Of a stretch of 45,592 bases of DNA, positions 6,458 through 13,268 are shown piece by piece (position 1 is the first letter of the stretch; each line of letters starts with the position of its first letter). The stretch comes from Oscillospiraceae bacterium (GTDB lineage Bacteria; Bacillota; Clostridia; Oscillospirales; Acutalibacteraceae). The translations under genes and the position numbers were made by a program. A model generated the notes under the pieces. It saw only the letters and a program-made list of their open reading frames with translations, had not been told where the DNA came from and did no database searches. Location: the NCBI GenBank assembly GCA_902788995.1, contig CADAMO010000004.1, positions 1 through 45,592 on the forward strand, in the 5' to 3' direction.

Positions 6458-6982
6458 ATGGATCTCATCAGAATCGGCGGATATATCCAGCATCTCCGCA
6501 AGGCGGCGGGGCTGACGCAGAAGCAGCTGGCCGAGCGCCTGGGCGTCACCTTTCAGGCGGTCAGCAAGTGGGAGACCGGCGAAACCCTGCCGGACGCGTC
6601 GCTGCTGCTGCCTCTGTGCGAACAACTGAACACCACGGCGGACAAGCTGCTGAACGGCGGCAGCGTTGTGCTGGCCGGGCGGCGTCTGCTGCGGGTAGAG
6701 GACGTGGTGATCGCCTTTGAAAACATGGAGGACGTGGGAAAATATCTGGGCGAGGACAGCGACTTTTTCACCGGCATGGTGGAGGGGATCAACCGAAAAA
6801 TGGATATCGATCTTCTCTCTTATCTCAGCCGCCGGGAGACCCGCGAGGTCCTCTGGGCGGAGGCGCTGATTCAGGGCCTGCTCAGCGGCCGGACCGTGGA
6901 TATGGACGAAGTGGAAGCGACCTTCACCAACAAAAAAATGGTGGAGCAGATCCGCCGCTACCGTGACAAAACCGCCGGATAA
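6458..6982 (+). CDS. XRE-family helix-turn-helix regulator
   Basis: A 174-residue protein. Residues about 6-62 are a Cro/C1-type DNA-binding domain: IGGYIQHLRKAAGLTQKQLAERLGV, recognition helix TFQAVSKWETGETLPD, then LLPLCEQLNTTADKLLNGG. The remaining 110 residues are acidic and helical (FENMEDVGKYLGEDSDFFTGMVEGINRKMDIDLLSYL) and resemble the C-terminal extension found in many clostridial XRE proteins; I do not know its ligand. GGGAGGA ends 7 bases before the ATG at 6458, and this excludes the longer frame from 6173, which would run antisense through the GrpB-like gene. The gene is divergent from the GrpB-like gene, which could be its target, but no operator palindrome is obvious between them. 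Confidence 0.85.
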   Translation: MDLIRIGGYIQHLRKAAGLTQKQLAERLGVTFQAVSKWETGETLPDASLLLPLCEQLNTTADKLLNGGSVVLAGRRLLRVEDVVIAFENMEDVGKYLGEDSDFFTGMVEGINRKMDIDLLSYLSRRETREVLWAEALIQGLLSGRTVDMDEVEATFTNKKMVEQIRRYRDKTAG

Positions 6983-7073
6983 ATAACACGCTCCGTATTT
7001 TACCATACGGAACGAAAAAACACAATGGTATTTTCTCTGTGCCTTATCAGGTGAACGGGTTGACAACTTGGGG

Positions 7074-7238
7074 TTTGTCGCGCCGTTGGCGCGACAAAAA
7101 AGTTGAGAGTTGCAAGTTAAAAGTTGAAATTCGGAAGCCCTGCCGGGCTTGATGATATCATATAATGCCGACCGCAGGTCCCACATTTCAACTTTCAACT
7201 TTTCACTTTTAACTTTTCGAGCGTCAGCTCGACAAATC
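7074..7238 (+). repeat. Inverted-repeat element with two heptamer arrays and terminal hairpins
   Basis: Left end: 11-bp hairpin TTTGTCGCGCC-gtt-complement (7074-7098), then four 7-base units of the form AGTTGAA (7101-7128). Centre: hairpin AAGCCC-TGCC-GGGCTT (7135-7150) and GATGATATCATATAATG. Right end: four units in reverse orientation, TTCAACT form (7187-7214), hairpin TCGAGC-gtca-GCTCGA (7217-7232), then CAAATCC. The outer GGTTTGTCG and CGACAAATCC are near-complements. The layout is mirror-symmetric, like a miniature inverted-repeat element. It fills most of the gap between the regulator and spoVAE. Confidence 0.8.
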
Positions 7239-7252
7239 CAGCTTTCCGCATC

Positions 7253-7606
7253 TCACTTCGGCTTGGGCTTTGCCATAAACGACAAAATGAACCCCATAAA
7301 CACGGCGGTCATAATTCCCACCGATCCGGCGGTCAACGGCCCTTCCAGCGCGCCGATCAGGCCGTCCCGCATGACAGCTTCCCGGGTGCCGTTCACCAGC
7401 AGGTTGCCAAATCCGGAAAGCGGCAGCGCCGCCCCGCTGCCGGCGAAGTCGATCAGTTTATCGTACACCCCGAATGCGCCGAGCAAGATCCCCACACAGA
7501 CGTACCCCACCAAAATCCGGGCGGGGGTCAGCTTGGTTTTGTCGATCAGGACCTGTCCGACCACGCAGATCAGCCCGCCGATCACAAACGCCCACACAAA
7601 TTTCAT
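7253..7606 (-). CDS. spoVAE: Stage V sporulation protein AE (SpoVAEb)
   Basis: A 117-residue membrane protein beginning MKFVWAFVIGGLICVVGQ, then LIDKTKLTPARILVGYVCVGILLGAFGVYDKLIDFAGSGAALPLSGFGN. This is the SpoVAE pattern, with three or four hydrophobic segments. SpoVA proteins form the inner-membrane channel that moves Ca-dipicolinic acid into the forespore and out at germination. The gene stands alone here; its usual spoVAC and spoVAD partners are not in the window. Start ATG at 7606 is chosen by alignment to the family; its ribosome site is weak (GTTGGGA), and a GTG 12 bases upstream is possible. A candidate sigma-G promoter lies at 7684-7712. Presence of the gene indicates a spore former. 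Confidence 0.9.
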   Translation of the reverse strand: MKFVWAFVIGGLICVVGQVLIDKTKLTPARILVGYVCVGILLGAFGVYDKLIDFAGSGAALPLSGFGNLLVNGTREAVMRDGLIGALEGPLTAGSVGIMTAVFMGFILSFMAKPKPK

Positions 7607-7683
7607 TCCCAACAGCACACCCTTTTTGCAAAAACTCCCCGCCCGGCAGCCGTTGTGCCGGGCGCATTCTTTTCTGTCAAAAA

Positions 7684-7712
7684 CAGTATCCCCCGGCAAA
7701 AAAGCGCTATGC
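7684..7712 (-). promoter_or_regulatory. Candidate sigma-G promoter of spoVAE
   Basis: On the minus strand GCATA (7712-7708) and GATACTG (7690-7684) are 17 bases apart, resembling the sigma-G pattern. SpoVA genes are under sigma-G in Bacillus. Low-complexity motifs of this kind arise by chance. A 10-bp GC-rich hairpin (about 7641-7666) lies between this site and the gene. Confidence 0.35.
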
Positions 7713-7754
7713 GCCGGATTTTCAGATTTTTTTCGTAAAAACCGAAATTTCCTC

Positions 7755-7783
7755 TTGATTCTTCTCAAGTTTTATTGTATAAT
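7755..7783 (+). promoter_or_regulatory. tRNA-Thr promoter
   Basis: TTGATT (7755-7760) and TATAAT (7778-7783), spaced 17 bases, upstream of the tRNA. Confidence 0.75.
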
Positions 7784-7855
7784 AGCAATCCGTGAGAGAA
7801 AGAAGCGCCGGTCGCGCCGGTTGGCAAACCTTTCACCGGACAATTTCATCTTCAT

Positions 7856-7930
7856 GCTGGTGTGGCTCAATGGCAGAGCAGCTCATTCGTAATGAGCAGG
7901 TTGTCAGTTCGATTCTGACCACCAGCTCCA
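7856..7930 (+). tRNA. tRNA-Thr, anticodon CGT
   Basis: The cloverleaf folds fully: acceptor GCTGGTG/CACCAGC, D arm GCTC/GAGC, anticodon arm GCTCA/TGAGC with loop TTCGTAA (anticodon CGT at 7888-7890, reading ACG codons), 5-base variable loop, and T arm GTCAG/CTGAC with loop TTCGATT. The discriminator T is followed by an encoded CCA (7928-7930). Confidence 0.96.
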
Positions 7931-7933
7931 CAA

Positions 7934-7965
7934 AAACAGGACGGTCTTTTTGGACCGTCCTGTTT
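7934..7965 (+). terminator. Rho-independent terminator of tRNA-Thr
   Basis: A 13-bp perfect stem, AAACAGGACGGTC (7934-7946) with its complement (7953-7965), around a TTTTTG loop, ending in TTT. Confidence 0.85.
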
Positions 7966-8038
7966 CGCTATCTGGTTATTCGGCATTAGAATCGGGTTAT
8001 CCGGCGGCAGACAGGGCATCTACGCGGGGAATATGGCG

Positions 8039-9883
8039 TCATCCGACTGTTCCTTTTGCTCTTTTTTCGTTTTGAAAGATTTCCGTCACAAACGTCGCCT
8101 GAACGATCCTTGCGGTCAGGTGGATCTTCCACAGCGTCGGGGTGCCCCAGGCCTGCTCCAGCGAGGCGTCCTCCACGGGGAAGGCTTCGATCCGCATGGT
8201 CAGGCGCGGATCATAGCGCATGACGGCTCCCCGGACCAGCTTCAGCAGGCCGGGTTCGGCGGGACGGGGTTCCCCGCAGGTGAGAAAGTGGATATCCACC
8301 TCCGTTTCGCCGTTCAGTTCAAAGAAGTCGGTGATCCGCACGGTGCCGCCGGTCAGGGCGGTCTCGCGGGTATAGGAACGAACCCCGGCCTCCGGCGGGT
8401 AGACCTCCCGCAGCTGGAGCCGCAGACCGCCCGTCTGTGGGTCGTACGCGGCATCGGTGGCGCGGCAGCCGCCGGGGGGCTGCTGTCTGCCGCCGATATC
8501 CGGCACGTTATGATAGGCGGACTGCATATACCACAGCTCATAGCGCCGGTCGGAGAAGGTCTTTCGGCTGTACGTGCCGCAGCCCGCGTCGATCAGCACC
8601 GGCTCTCCGTCGGCGTAAACCACCACGCTGCCCACGTCGTTATGGTTGTGGTTTTCTCCGTTGCTGCCGCCCTTCATGGCGACAAACAGCCCCCGGCCCG
8701 TATCTTCGGATTCCCGGGCCGTCATAATGCACAGGTCCGGCAGAAAGGACCTGACGCTGCCGCAGGAGACTGTTCCCTCCGGCGCGGGGGTGATGAGACC
8801 TCGCAGCGTGCGGTAGACCCTGTCGGAATAAAGCACAGCGCCTTCCCGGCTTGCCACGGCTTCCCCGAAGCGCGTCAGGGTATCGCTGCCGCATTTTCGG
8901 CCCATGCGCATCAGCTGACAGCCGTCCGGAGACACCCGGGGGGAACAGTCGGCGAAATTCAGGAAGTATTCGCCGTGGACGTGCATTTTCGGCTCGTACT
9001 CGCAGACGGCCTTCACGAAGGGGTCGCCGAAGAGGTTGAAGCGACCGCCGGTGATATCGTAGAACAGCTCCAGCGAATCGAAATAGGAAGCGCCCGCCAC
9101 GCACCAGTAGGTCGGCCCCTCGTCGCAGCCGCCGTCCTCCGGCAGGCAGGCGGTGTAGTTATCAAGGAGCTCCGCCGCCGTTCCGGCCACCGCTTTCAGC
9201 GTGTCGTCGTCCGCCGTAGTCGCGGCGGCAAAAAGGACGTTGGAGAGGATCCACGGGTTCCAGTTGTTCACATGGCGCCCGCTTCTGCCGGTCCACCAGA
9301 AGTCGCATTGCAGAAACGGCGTAAAGATCCGTTCTTTTATCGAATATTGCAGCTTTTCACAGATCACCGGGGAGAACGCGTCCAGCGCCTGTTTGTTCCG
9401 GTCGTACACCATGGCCAGCAGCGCGGCGGTGGCGGCGGAAAACAGGTCCGCGGCGTGAAACCGGCCCTCCCCGAACACGGCGGGCAGGCCCAGGTCCCCG
9501 TGGGACGGGCTGCAGGTGGGCAGATGCGCCGGAAGCACCCAGGTGGATTCCTCCAGAATCGCCCAGACCACGTCCGCCAGCTTTTCGGTGAAACGTCCAC
9601 GGTTCTCGTAGGCCTCCGCCAGCGAGAGGCGCAGCGCCATATCCCGGCGGCGGAAATAGACCGCCTCATAGGCGGAACGGTTGCCGTCCGCCGCGAATCT
9701 GCGGTAAAGCGAAGCGGTACAGAGAGGAATCGGTTCCGCCAGCTCCTTTTCCGCCAGCGCCACAACTTCCTTCATTTTGACGGGGTCCGGCGACGTATCC
9801 GCCTCGTCGCGGAACAGCCGGATCTGCCCGACGGGCAGGCACAGATCGGCAGAAAAACCGTACTCCGAAAACAGTCTGTGCAT
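8039..9883 (-). CDS. Heparinase II/III-family polysaccharide lyase-like protein
   Basis: A 614-residue protein. Residues about 30-380 form the helical toroid (WTGRSGRHVNNWNPWILSNVLFA; DEGPTYWCVAGASYFDSLELFYDIT), and residues about 390-600 form the beta-sandwich domain with GGSNGENHNHNDVGSVVVYADG followed by GEPVLIDAGCGTYS, the family signature. NWNPW and the Asn/His cluster are typical of substrate and metal sites. Such enzymes break uronic-acid polysaccharides (heparin, alginate, other) by beta-elimination; the substrate cannot be told here. No signal peptide is seen, so it may act on imported oligosaccharides. GGGAGG lies 7 bases before the ATG at 9883, behind promoter 9915-9943. It is monocistronic. 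Confidence 0.85.
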   Translation of the reverse strand: MHRLFSEYGFSADLCLPVGQIRLFRDEADTSPDPVKMKEVVALAEKELAEPIPLCTASLYRRFAADGNRSAYEAVYFRRRDMALRLSLAEAYENRGRFTEKLADVVWAILEESTWVLPAHLPTCSPSHGDLGLPAVFGEGRFHAADLFSAATAALLAMVYDRNKQALDAFSPVICEKLQYSIKERIFTPFLQCDFWWTGRSGRHVNNWNPWILSNVLFAAATTADDDTLKAVAGTAAELLDNYTACLPEDGGCDEGPTYWCVAGASYFDSLELFYDITGGRFNLFGDPFVKAVCEYEPKMHVHGEYFLNFADCSPRVSPDGCQLMRMGRKCGSDTLTRFGEAVASREGAVLYSDRVYRTLRGLITPAPEGTVSCGSVRSFLPDLCIMTARESEDTGRGLFVAMKGGSNGENHNHNDVGSVVVYADGEPVLIDAGCGTYSRKTFSDRRYELWYMQSAYHNVPDIGGRQQPPGGCRATDAAYDPQTGGLRLQLREVYPPEAGVRSYTRETALTGGTVRITDFFELNGETEVDIHFLTCGEPRPAEPGLLKLVRGAVMRYDPRLTMRIEAFPVEDASLEQAWGTPTLWKIHLTARIVQATFVTEIFQNEKRAKGTVG

Positions 9884-9914
9884 AGCACACCTCCCGAAAA
9901 TGGATGATAATCAA

Positions 9915-9943
9915 ATCATATCATACCGGTCGTTGAAATACAA
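9915..9943 (-). promoter_or_regulatory. Promoter of the heparinase-like gene
   Basis: On the minus strand TTGTAT (9943-9938) and TATGAT (9920-9915) are 17 bases apart. The -10 is the second half of an overlapping TATGATATGAT, a form also seen at the glycosidase promoter near 24310. Confidence 0.6.
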
Positions 9944-9979
9944 GTGCGGAGGAACCGCTGCGCCGGTACGGACAATAAA

Positions 9980-10014
9980 ACAGCCGCAAGACCGGGGCCC
10001 GGTTCTGCGGCTGT
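9980..10014. terminator. Terminator after the prephenate dehydratase-like gene
   Basis: ACAGCCGCAAGACCGGG (9980-9996) pairs with 9998-10014 with one A-C type mismatch. On the minus strand it is followed by TTTTATTG, on the plus strand by GTTTTTT. Confidence 0.75.
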
Positions 10015-10100
10015 GTTTTTTGTTGGGCGGAAAACCGCGGGGGATAAAAGGGGGAATGGCAGGGGCGCTTCGTCCCCCGCGAAGCGGTGCCTGTTCCGCG

Positions 10101-11024
10101 TTATCTGACGGCAAAGCCGCCGAGGTAGCGGAACGTAAAGGCGCTGTTCTCCGTCAGTTTCAGGTAGGCGTCGTAGGGACATTCCGCACATTCGATCAGG
10201 TAGGCGTATTGGCCCAGCTCCGTTTTCAGCGGACGGTCATGGAGAGCGACGAGCGTCACGTTTTGCTGCTCCATGGCGGCCATCAGTTCGGGCAGATCCT
10301 CCGCGCTGCCGCTGGCCACAAAGGCCGTCCGGTCGGCAGGGGCTGTGGCAGGGGCGTCTGTAGAAAGCACATAGAACCGGGTCTTGTTGCTGTCGTTGTT
10401 CTGAATGGCGGCCGCCAGCACCTCAAGGCTGTAAACGTCGGCGCAGGCGGCGGAGGCGATGGCCGCGCAAGAGGGGTCGCCGGCCTCCGCCACCATCTTT
10501 GCCCCTTCCGCGGTGCTGGATACCTCGGTCACCTCCGCGCCCGGCAGGTTCTCCTCCAGCCAGTCTCGTCCCTGGGCGATGCCTTGTTTATGGGAGTAGA
10601 CGGTTTTGATGGCGGAAAGCGCCGTGCCGGGGAGAACCAGCAGGTTCTGGTTGATGGGCAGCTCCACCTCGCCCACGACGGAGACCTCCGGCTGTGAGAG
10701 GAGCGTATCCACGTAGTCGATCACCGCGCCGCCGATGGTGTTTTCCTGCGGGATCACGGCGTAATTGCTGTCGCCGTTCACCAGCGCCTCCACGGCGTCG
10801 CCGACCGTCTCATAGGGAACGTACGTCCCCTGCTTTTCAAAAAACCGACCGCAGGCCTCCTGCGTATAGGTGCCCTCCGGCCCCAGATAGCTGACCGTGG
10901 CCGAGGCGAAATCGATCCGCACGGGGACCGTATCGGTTTTGTCCGCCCCTCCGCCGCATCCGGCAAGGGCGAGACAAAGCGCCAGCGCCAGCAATAACGC
11001 CGGCCATTTCCGTTTCGTCGTCAT
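10101..11024 (-). CDS. Exported lipoprotein resembling prephenate dehydratase (PDT-ACT)
   Basis: A 307-residue protein. Residues 1-23 are a lipoprotein signal: TTKRKWPALLLALALCLALAGC, with lipobox LALAGC and a following GGG. Residues about 43-220 are a prephenate dehydratase domain: SYLGPEGTYTQEA, IPQENTIGGAVIDYVD, SSTAEGAKMVAE, and NDSNKTRFYVLS holding the catalytic TRF. Residues about 228-307 look like the ACT domain with HDRPLKTELGQYAYLIE, the counterpart of the Phe-binding ESRPxK segment. Cytosolic PheA makes phenylpyruvate from prephenate; a membrane-anchored external copy is unusual. AGGAGG lies 7 bases before the ATG at 11024. Either it acts outside the cell or the fold has become a ligand-binding lipoprotein; PDT is related to periplasmic binding-protein folds. 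Confidence 0.85.
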   Translation of the reverse strand: MTTKRKWPALLLALALCLALAGCGGGADKTDTVPVRIDFASATVSYLGPEGTYTQEACGRFFEKQGTYVPYETVGDAVEALVNGDSNYAVIPQENTIGGAVIDYVDTLLSQPEVSVVGEVELPINQNLLVLPGTALSAIKTVYSHKQGIAQGRDWLEENLPGAEVTEVSSTAEGAKMVAEAGDPSCAAIASAACADVYSLEVLAAAIQNNDSNKTRFYVLSTDAPATAPADRTAFVASGSAEDLPELMAAMEQQNVTLVALHDRPLKTELGQYAYLIECAECPYDAYLKLTENSAFTFRYLGGFAVR

Positions 11025-11073
11025 AGGGTACCTCCTGTTGATTCTTGATTCCGGTGCTGTGAACCGTCTTTTT

Positions 11074-11450
11074 TCACAGATTTTCTTCGCCGGACGCGTC
11101 ACGGACGGACCAGCCGGCGGAGAGAGGCGTCTTACGCGGCGTCCTCAAGGGCGGTTTCAGCGCCGGCAGCTCCGTCTTGGTCACGCCGTCTTCGTAGATG
11201 GTCTTCCAGTCGTTCGCCATGGAGAAGACCGTCCAGCCCTGCTTTTCCGCTTCGTCATAGTATTCGGCGGCCTTTTCCTCGCTGCCGTATTCCCTTTGGG
11301 TGTCGTCGAACACCACCCAAAAGCCCATGCCGGTGTGCTTTTTGTTGCCCTCGGCGTAGTTGAGCATGGAGAAATCGCCGGAACTGTTGCCGAAGGCCAG
11401 GACCGGCCGCTTGCCGATCTCACGGGCGATGGCGGCGGACTTGCCGACAA
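11074..11450 (-). pseudogene. C-terminal remnant of a HAD-superfamily phosphatase
   Basis: Reading from about 11450, the minus strand gives KSAAIAREIGKRP, then VLAFGNSSGDFSMLNYA, then the tail HTGMGFWVVFDDTQREYG and QGWTVFSMANDWKTIY. GNSSGDFSML is HAD motif IV with its acidic residue, and the tail is typical of secreted phosphoserine-phosphatase-like HAD proteins. An in-frame TGA stands directly before DLVGKSAA, and no motif I (DxDxT) region is found upstream. The N-terminal two-thirds is therefore missing and the gene is most likely dead. It may once have been paired with the lipoprotein gene 50 bases downstream. Confidence 0.7.
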
Positions 11451-11491
11451 GATCTCATGTAGATGGCCGCTGAGGCCTTCCGCCTGAAGTT

Positions 11492-11511
11492 CCGGCTGCA
11501 GACGCAGCCGG
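11492..11511. other. Hairpin in the 11451-11819 gap
   Basis: CCGGCTGC-AGAC-GCAGCCGG is a perfect 8-bp stem with no T run. The rest of this 369-base gap is AT-rich and holds only the promoter at 11728 and the leader of the small gene at 11820; no coding frame was seen. Confidence 0.5.
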
Positions 11512-11727
11512 CCTTCTGGTTTGCTTTCCTTTGAAGTGTAAAACTGCCACTTGTTTCTCTTCCGTTTCCCTCCTGCAGCGCCTGTCTTCATTATAGCGGA
11601 CAACCGTCAATAATGCAATCCTTATCCGCATCAGGATGCAGGATCGCCGCTCCTTTTTCTTTTCAGAGGGAAATGATATAAAATGAATATTAAAGTGTGA
11701 ATAATCTGTCAAAATTATTCATGACCC

Positions 11728-11756
11728 TTTACAAATTTCCGTTTTTGTGCTATGAT
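11728..11756 (+). promoter_or_regulatory. Promoter of the 41-residue peptide gene
   Basis: TTTACA (11728-11733) and TATGAT (11751-11756) with 17-base spacing. Confidence 0.75.
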
Positions 11757-11819
11757 GGAAACGGTCAATAAGGCGACTTATTACTCAAATATCGCACAAT
11801 GCGCAAGGAGGCGTATCAC

Positions 11820-11945
11820 ATGGAAGGTTTCGTCAATTTCATTATGGGTCTTATCAAGTATTTCCAGGATCTTGTCGCTTATTTCAGAGCGAAGAACGAC
11901 GGAAAAGAAGACGCCGTTATGCCCGAATTCCCCAAGCTCGGCTGA
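11820..11945 (+). CDS. Small amphipathic peptide of unknown function (41 aa)
   Basis: The ATG at 11820 lies 8 bases after a full AAGGAGG (11805-11811). The peptide starts MEGFVNFIMGLIKYFQDLVA, continues YFRAKNDGKEDAVMPEF and ends PKLG. The first 24 residues form an amphipathic helix with aromatic residues on one face (F4, F7, Y14, F15, Y21, F22). It has a near-consensus promoter and a 12-bp terminator, so it is an independent, probably well-expressed gene. The helix pattern resembles the FIEFFRSLFDRIKLLWNRI stretch of the lactamase-like protein at 30672 and the N terminus of the glycosidase at 24386. Function is unknown; membrane-surface binding is a guess. Confidence 0.72.
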   Translation: MEGFVNFIMGLIKYFQDLVAYFRAKNDGKEDAVMPEFPKLG

Positions 11946-11980
11946 TTTGATCCGTTTCATTAGTTTGATTGTAACCGTAA

Positions 11981-12017
11981 CGACACTTCTGACCCCAAAA
12001 TCAGAAGTGTCGGGTTT
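11981..12017 (+). terminator. Terminator after the 41-residue peptide gene
   Basis: CGACACTTCTGA (11981-11992) pairs perfectly with 12001-12012 around an 8-base loop, followed by GGTTTTAT. Confidence 0.85.
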
Positions 12018-12043
12018 TATATGGAGATAAAGGAGATAGCTTT

Positions 12044-13003
12044 ATGAATATCGTGATTCTGGACGGCTTTGCCGCCAACCCCGGGGACCTGAGCTGGGAC
12101 TGGCTGAAGGCATACGGCGACCTGACCGTGTACGACCGCACCCCGGAGCACCTGATCGAGGAACGGGCGAAGGACGCCCAGATCGTCATTCTCAACAAAA
12201 CCCCCATCAGCCGGGAGACGCTGGCCCGGCTGCCGGAGGTGAAGCTGATCGCGGTGCTGGCCACGGGCTTCAACATCGTAGACGTGGCCGCCTGCCGGGA
12301 GCGGGGCGTGCCCGTGGTGAACATCCCCTCCTACTCCGTCTCGGCGGTGGCGCAGCAGGTGTTCGCCTTTATTTTAGAGTTCGCCAACCGGGTGGGGCTG
12401 CACACGGCCTCCGTCACGGCGGGCGACTGGGCCGCCAACCCGGATTTCAGCTATCAGAAATCCCCCACGGCGGAGCTGTCGGGCAAGACCATCGGTGTCA
12501 TTGGGTACGGGCGCATCGGCCGCCGGGTGGCGGCGCTGGCCAAGGCGTTTGAGATGCGGGTGCTGGTGAACACCGCCCACCCGGAAAAATACCCGGACGC
12601 GGACGTGACCTTCCTGCCGCTGGCGGAGATGCTGCCCCGGTGCGATTTCGTCACCCTCCACTGCCCGCAGACGCCGGAGACGGACAAACTGGTGAATGCC
12701 GATTTCCTGTCGAAGATGAAGGACGGCGCGTTCCTGGTCAACACCTCCCGCGGGGGAGAAGTGGACGAGCAGGCCCTGGCGGACGCCCTCAACAGCGGGA
12801 AGCTCTCCGGCGCAGGCGTCGACGTGCTCTCCACCGAGCCGCCCCATCCCGACAACCCCCTGCTGACCGCGAAAAATATCTTCATCACCCCCCACATCGC
12901 ATGGGCGTCCTACGAGACCCGCGTGCGTCTCATGGAGATCCTCAAAGAGAATATCCGGGGCTTCATGGAGGGCAGGCCCGTGAACGTGGTGAATATGGAA
13001 TAA
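12044..13003 (+). CDS. D-2-hydroxyacid dehydrogenase (glycerate dehydrogenase-like)
   Basis: A 319-residue NAD-dependent dehydrogenase. The dinucleotide fold carries TIGVIGYGRIGRRVAALAKAF (about 146-166). The catalytic Arg is in LVNTSRGGEVDE, the Glu in VLSTEPPHPDNPL and the His in FITPHIAWASYETR. The substrate-domain ATGFNIVDVAACRERG is also conserved. The family reduces 2-keto acids such as hydroxypyruvate or glyoxylate; PHIAWAS is common in glycerate dehydrogenases. AAAGGAGA precedes the ATG at 12044. The terminator at 11981 ends just before, so it either reads through or has a promoter I could not place. The gene is followed by a repeat-rich gap. Confidence 0.92.
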   Translation: MNIVILDGFAANPGDLSWDWLKAYGDLTVYDRTPEHLIEERAKDAQIVILNKTPISRETLARLPEVKLIAVLATGFNIVDVAACRERGVPVVNIPSYSVSAVAQQVFAFILEFANRVGLHTASVTAGDWAANPDFSYQKSPTAELSGKTIGVIGYGRIGRRVAALAKAFEMRVLVNTAHPEKYPDADVTFLPLAEMLPRCDFVTLHCPQTPETDKLVNADFLSKMKDGAFLVNTSRGGEVDEQALADALNSGKLSGAGVDVLSTEPPHPDNPLLTAKNIFITPHIAWASYETRVRLMEILKENIRGFMEGRPVNVVNME

Positions 13004-13268
13004 TGTTTTCAGACGGCGCGCCGCAGGCGTGTAATTGTAGCGCGGCTCCGCTTGCCCTCGCAAATATTGTCGGCTTGCTCGCTTGGAGCGCTTCGCAATC
13101 CTCTGTATTTGCTCACCAAAACCGCCTCGCTTCATCCGCCACAGGCGGCGCTTCGGCGATTTTGCCCGCCCGCAATGCGATTCCGATTTTTGAACGTTTG
13201 CTGTTATTTTACAATGGTTTGACATACAGCTTTCGCAAAAGGCGAAGGTATGAAAGGGACGTGCCGAA
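13004..13268 (+). repeat. Repeat-rich intergenic region with a GTAGC end and a shared 21-base tail
   Basis: This gap starts with GTAGCGCGGCTCCGC at 13037, resembling the GTAGC hairpin ends found at 35631-43395, and contains CCGCC-aca-GGCGG (13137-13149 area). The stretch 13171-13191 (CGCAATGCGATTCCG then ATTTTT) recurs at 38295-38315 with one mismatch, again downstream of a GTAGC hairpin. A short leader with GAAAGGGA for the next gene ends the region. Confidence 0.5.

Noticed and set aside
6992..7011. Terminator after the XRE regulator
   Set aside because: TCCGTAT and ATACGGA pair, but the stem is followed by an A run, not T residues, so it is not a convincing plus-strand terminator.
8033..9907. 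624-residue open frame on the plus strand
   Set aside because: It is antisense to the heparinase-like gene, lacks family signals and a ribosome site, and is rich in His/Arg/Gln as expected of a shadow of GC-rich coding DNA.
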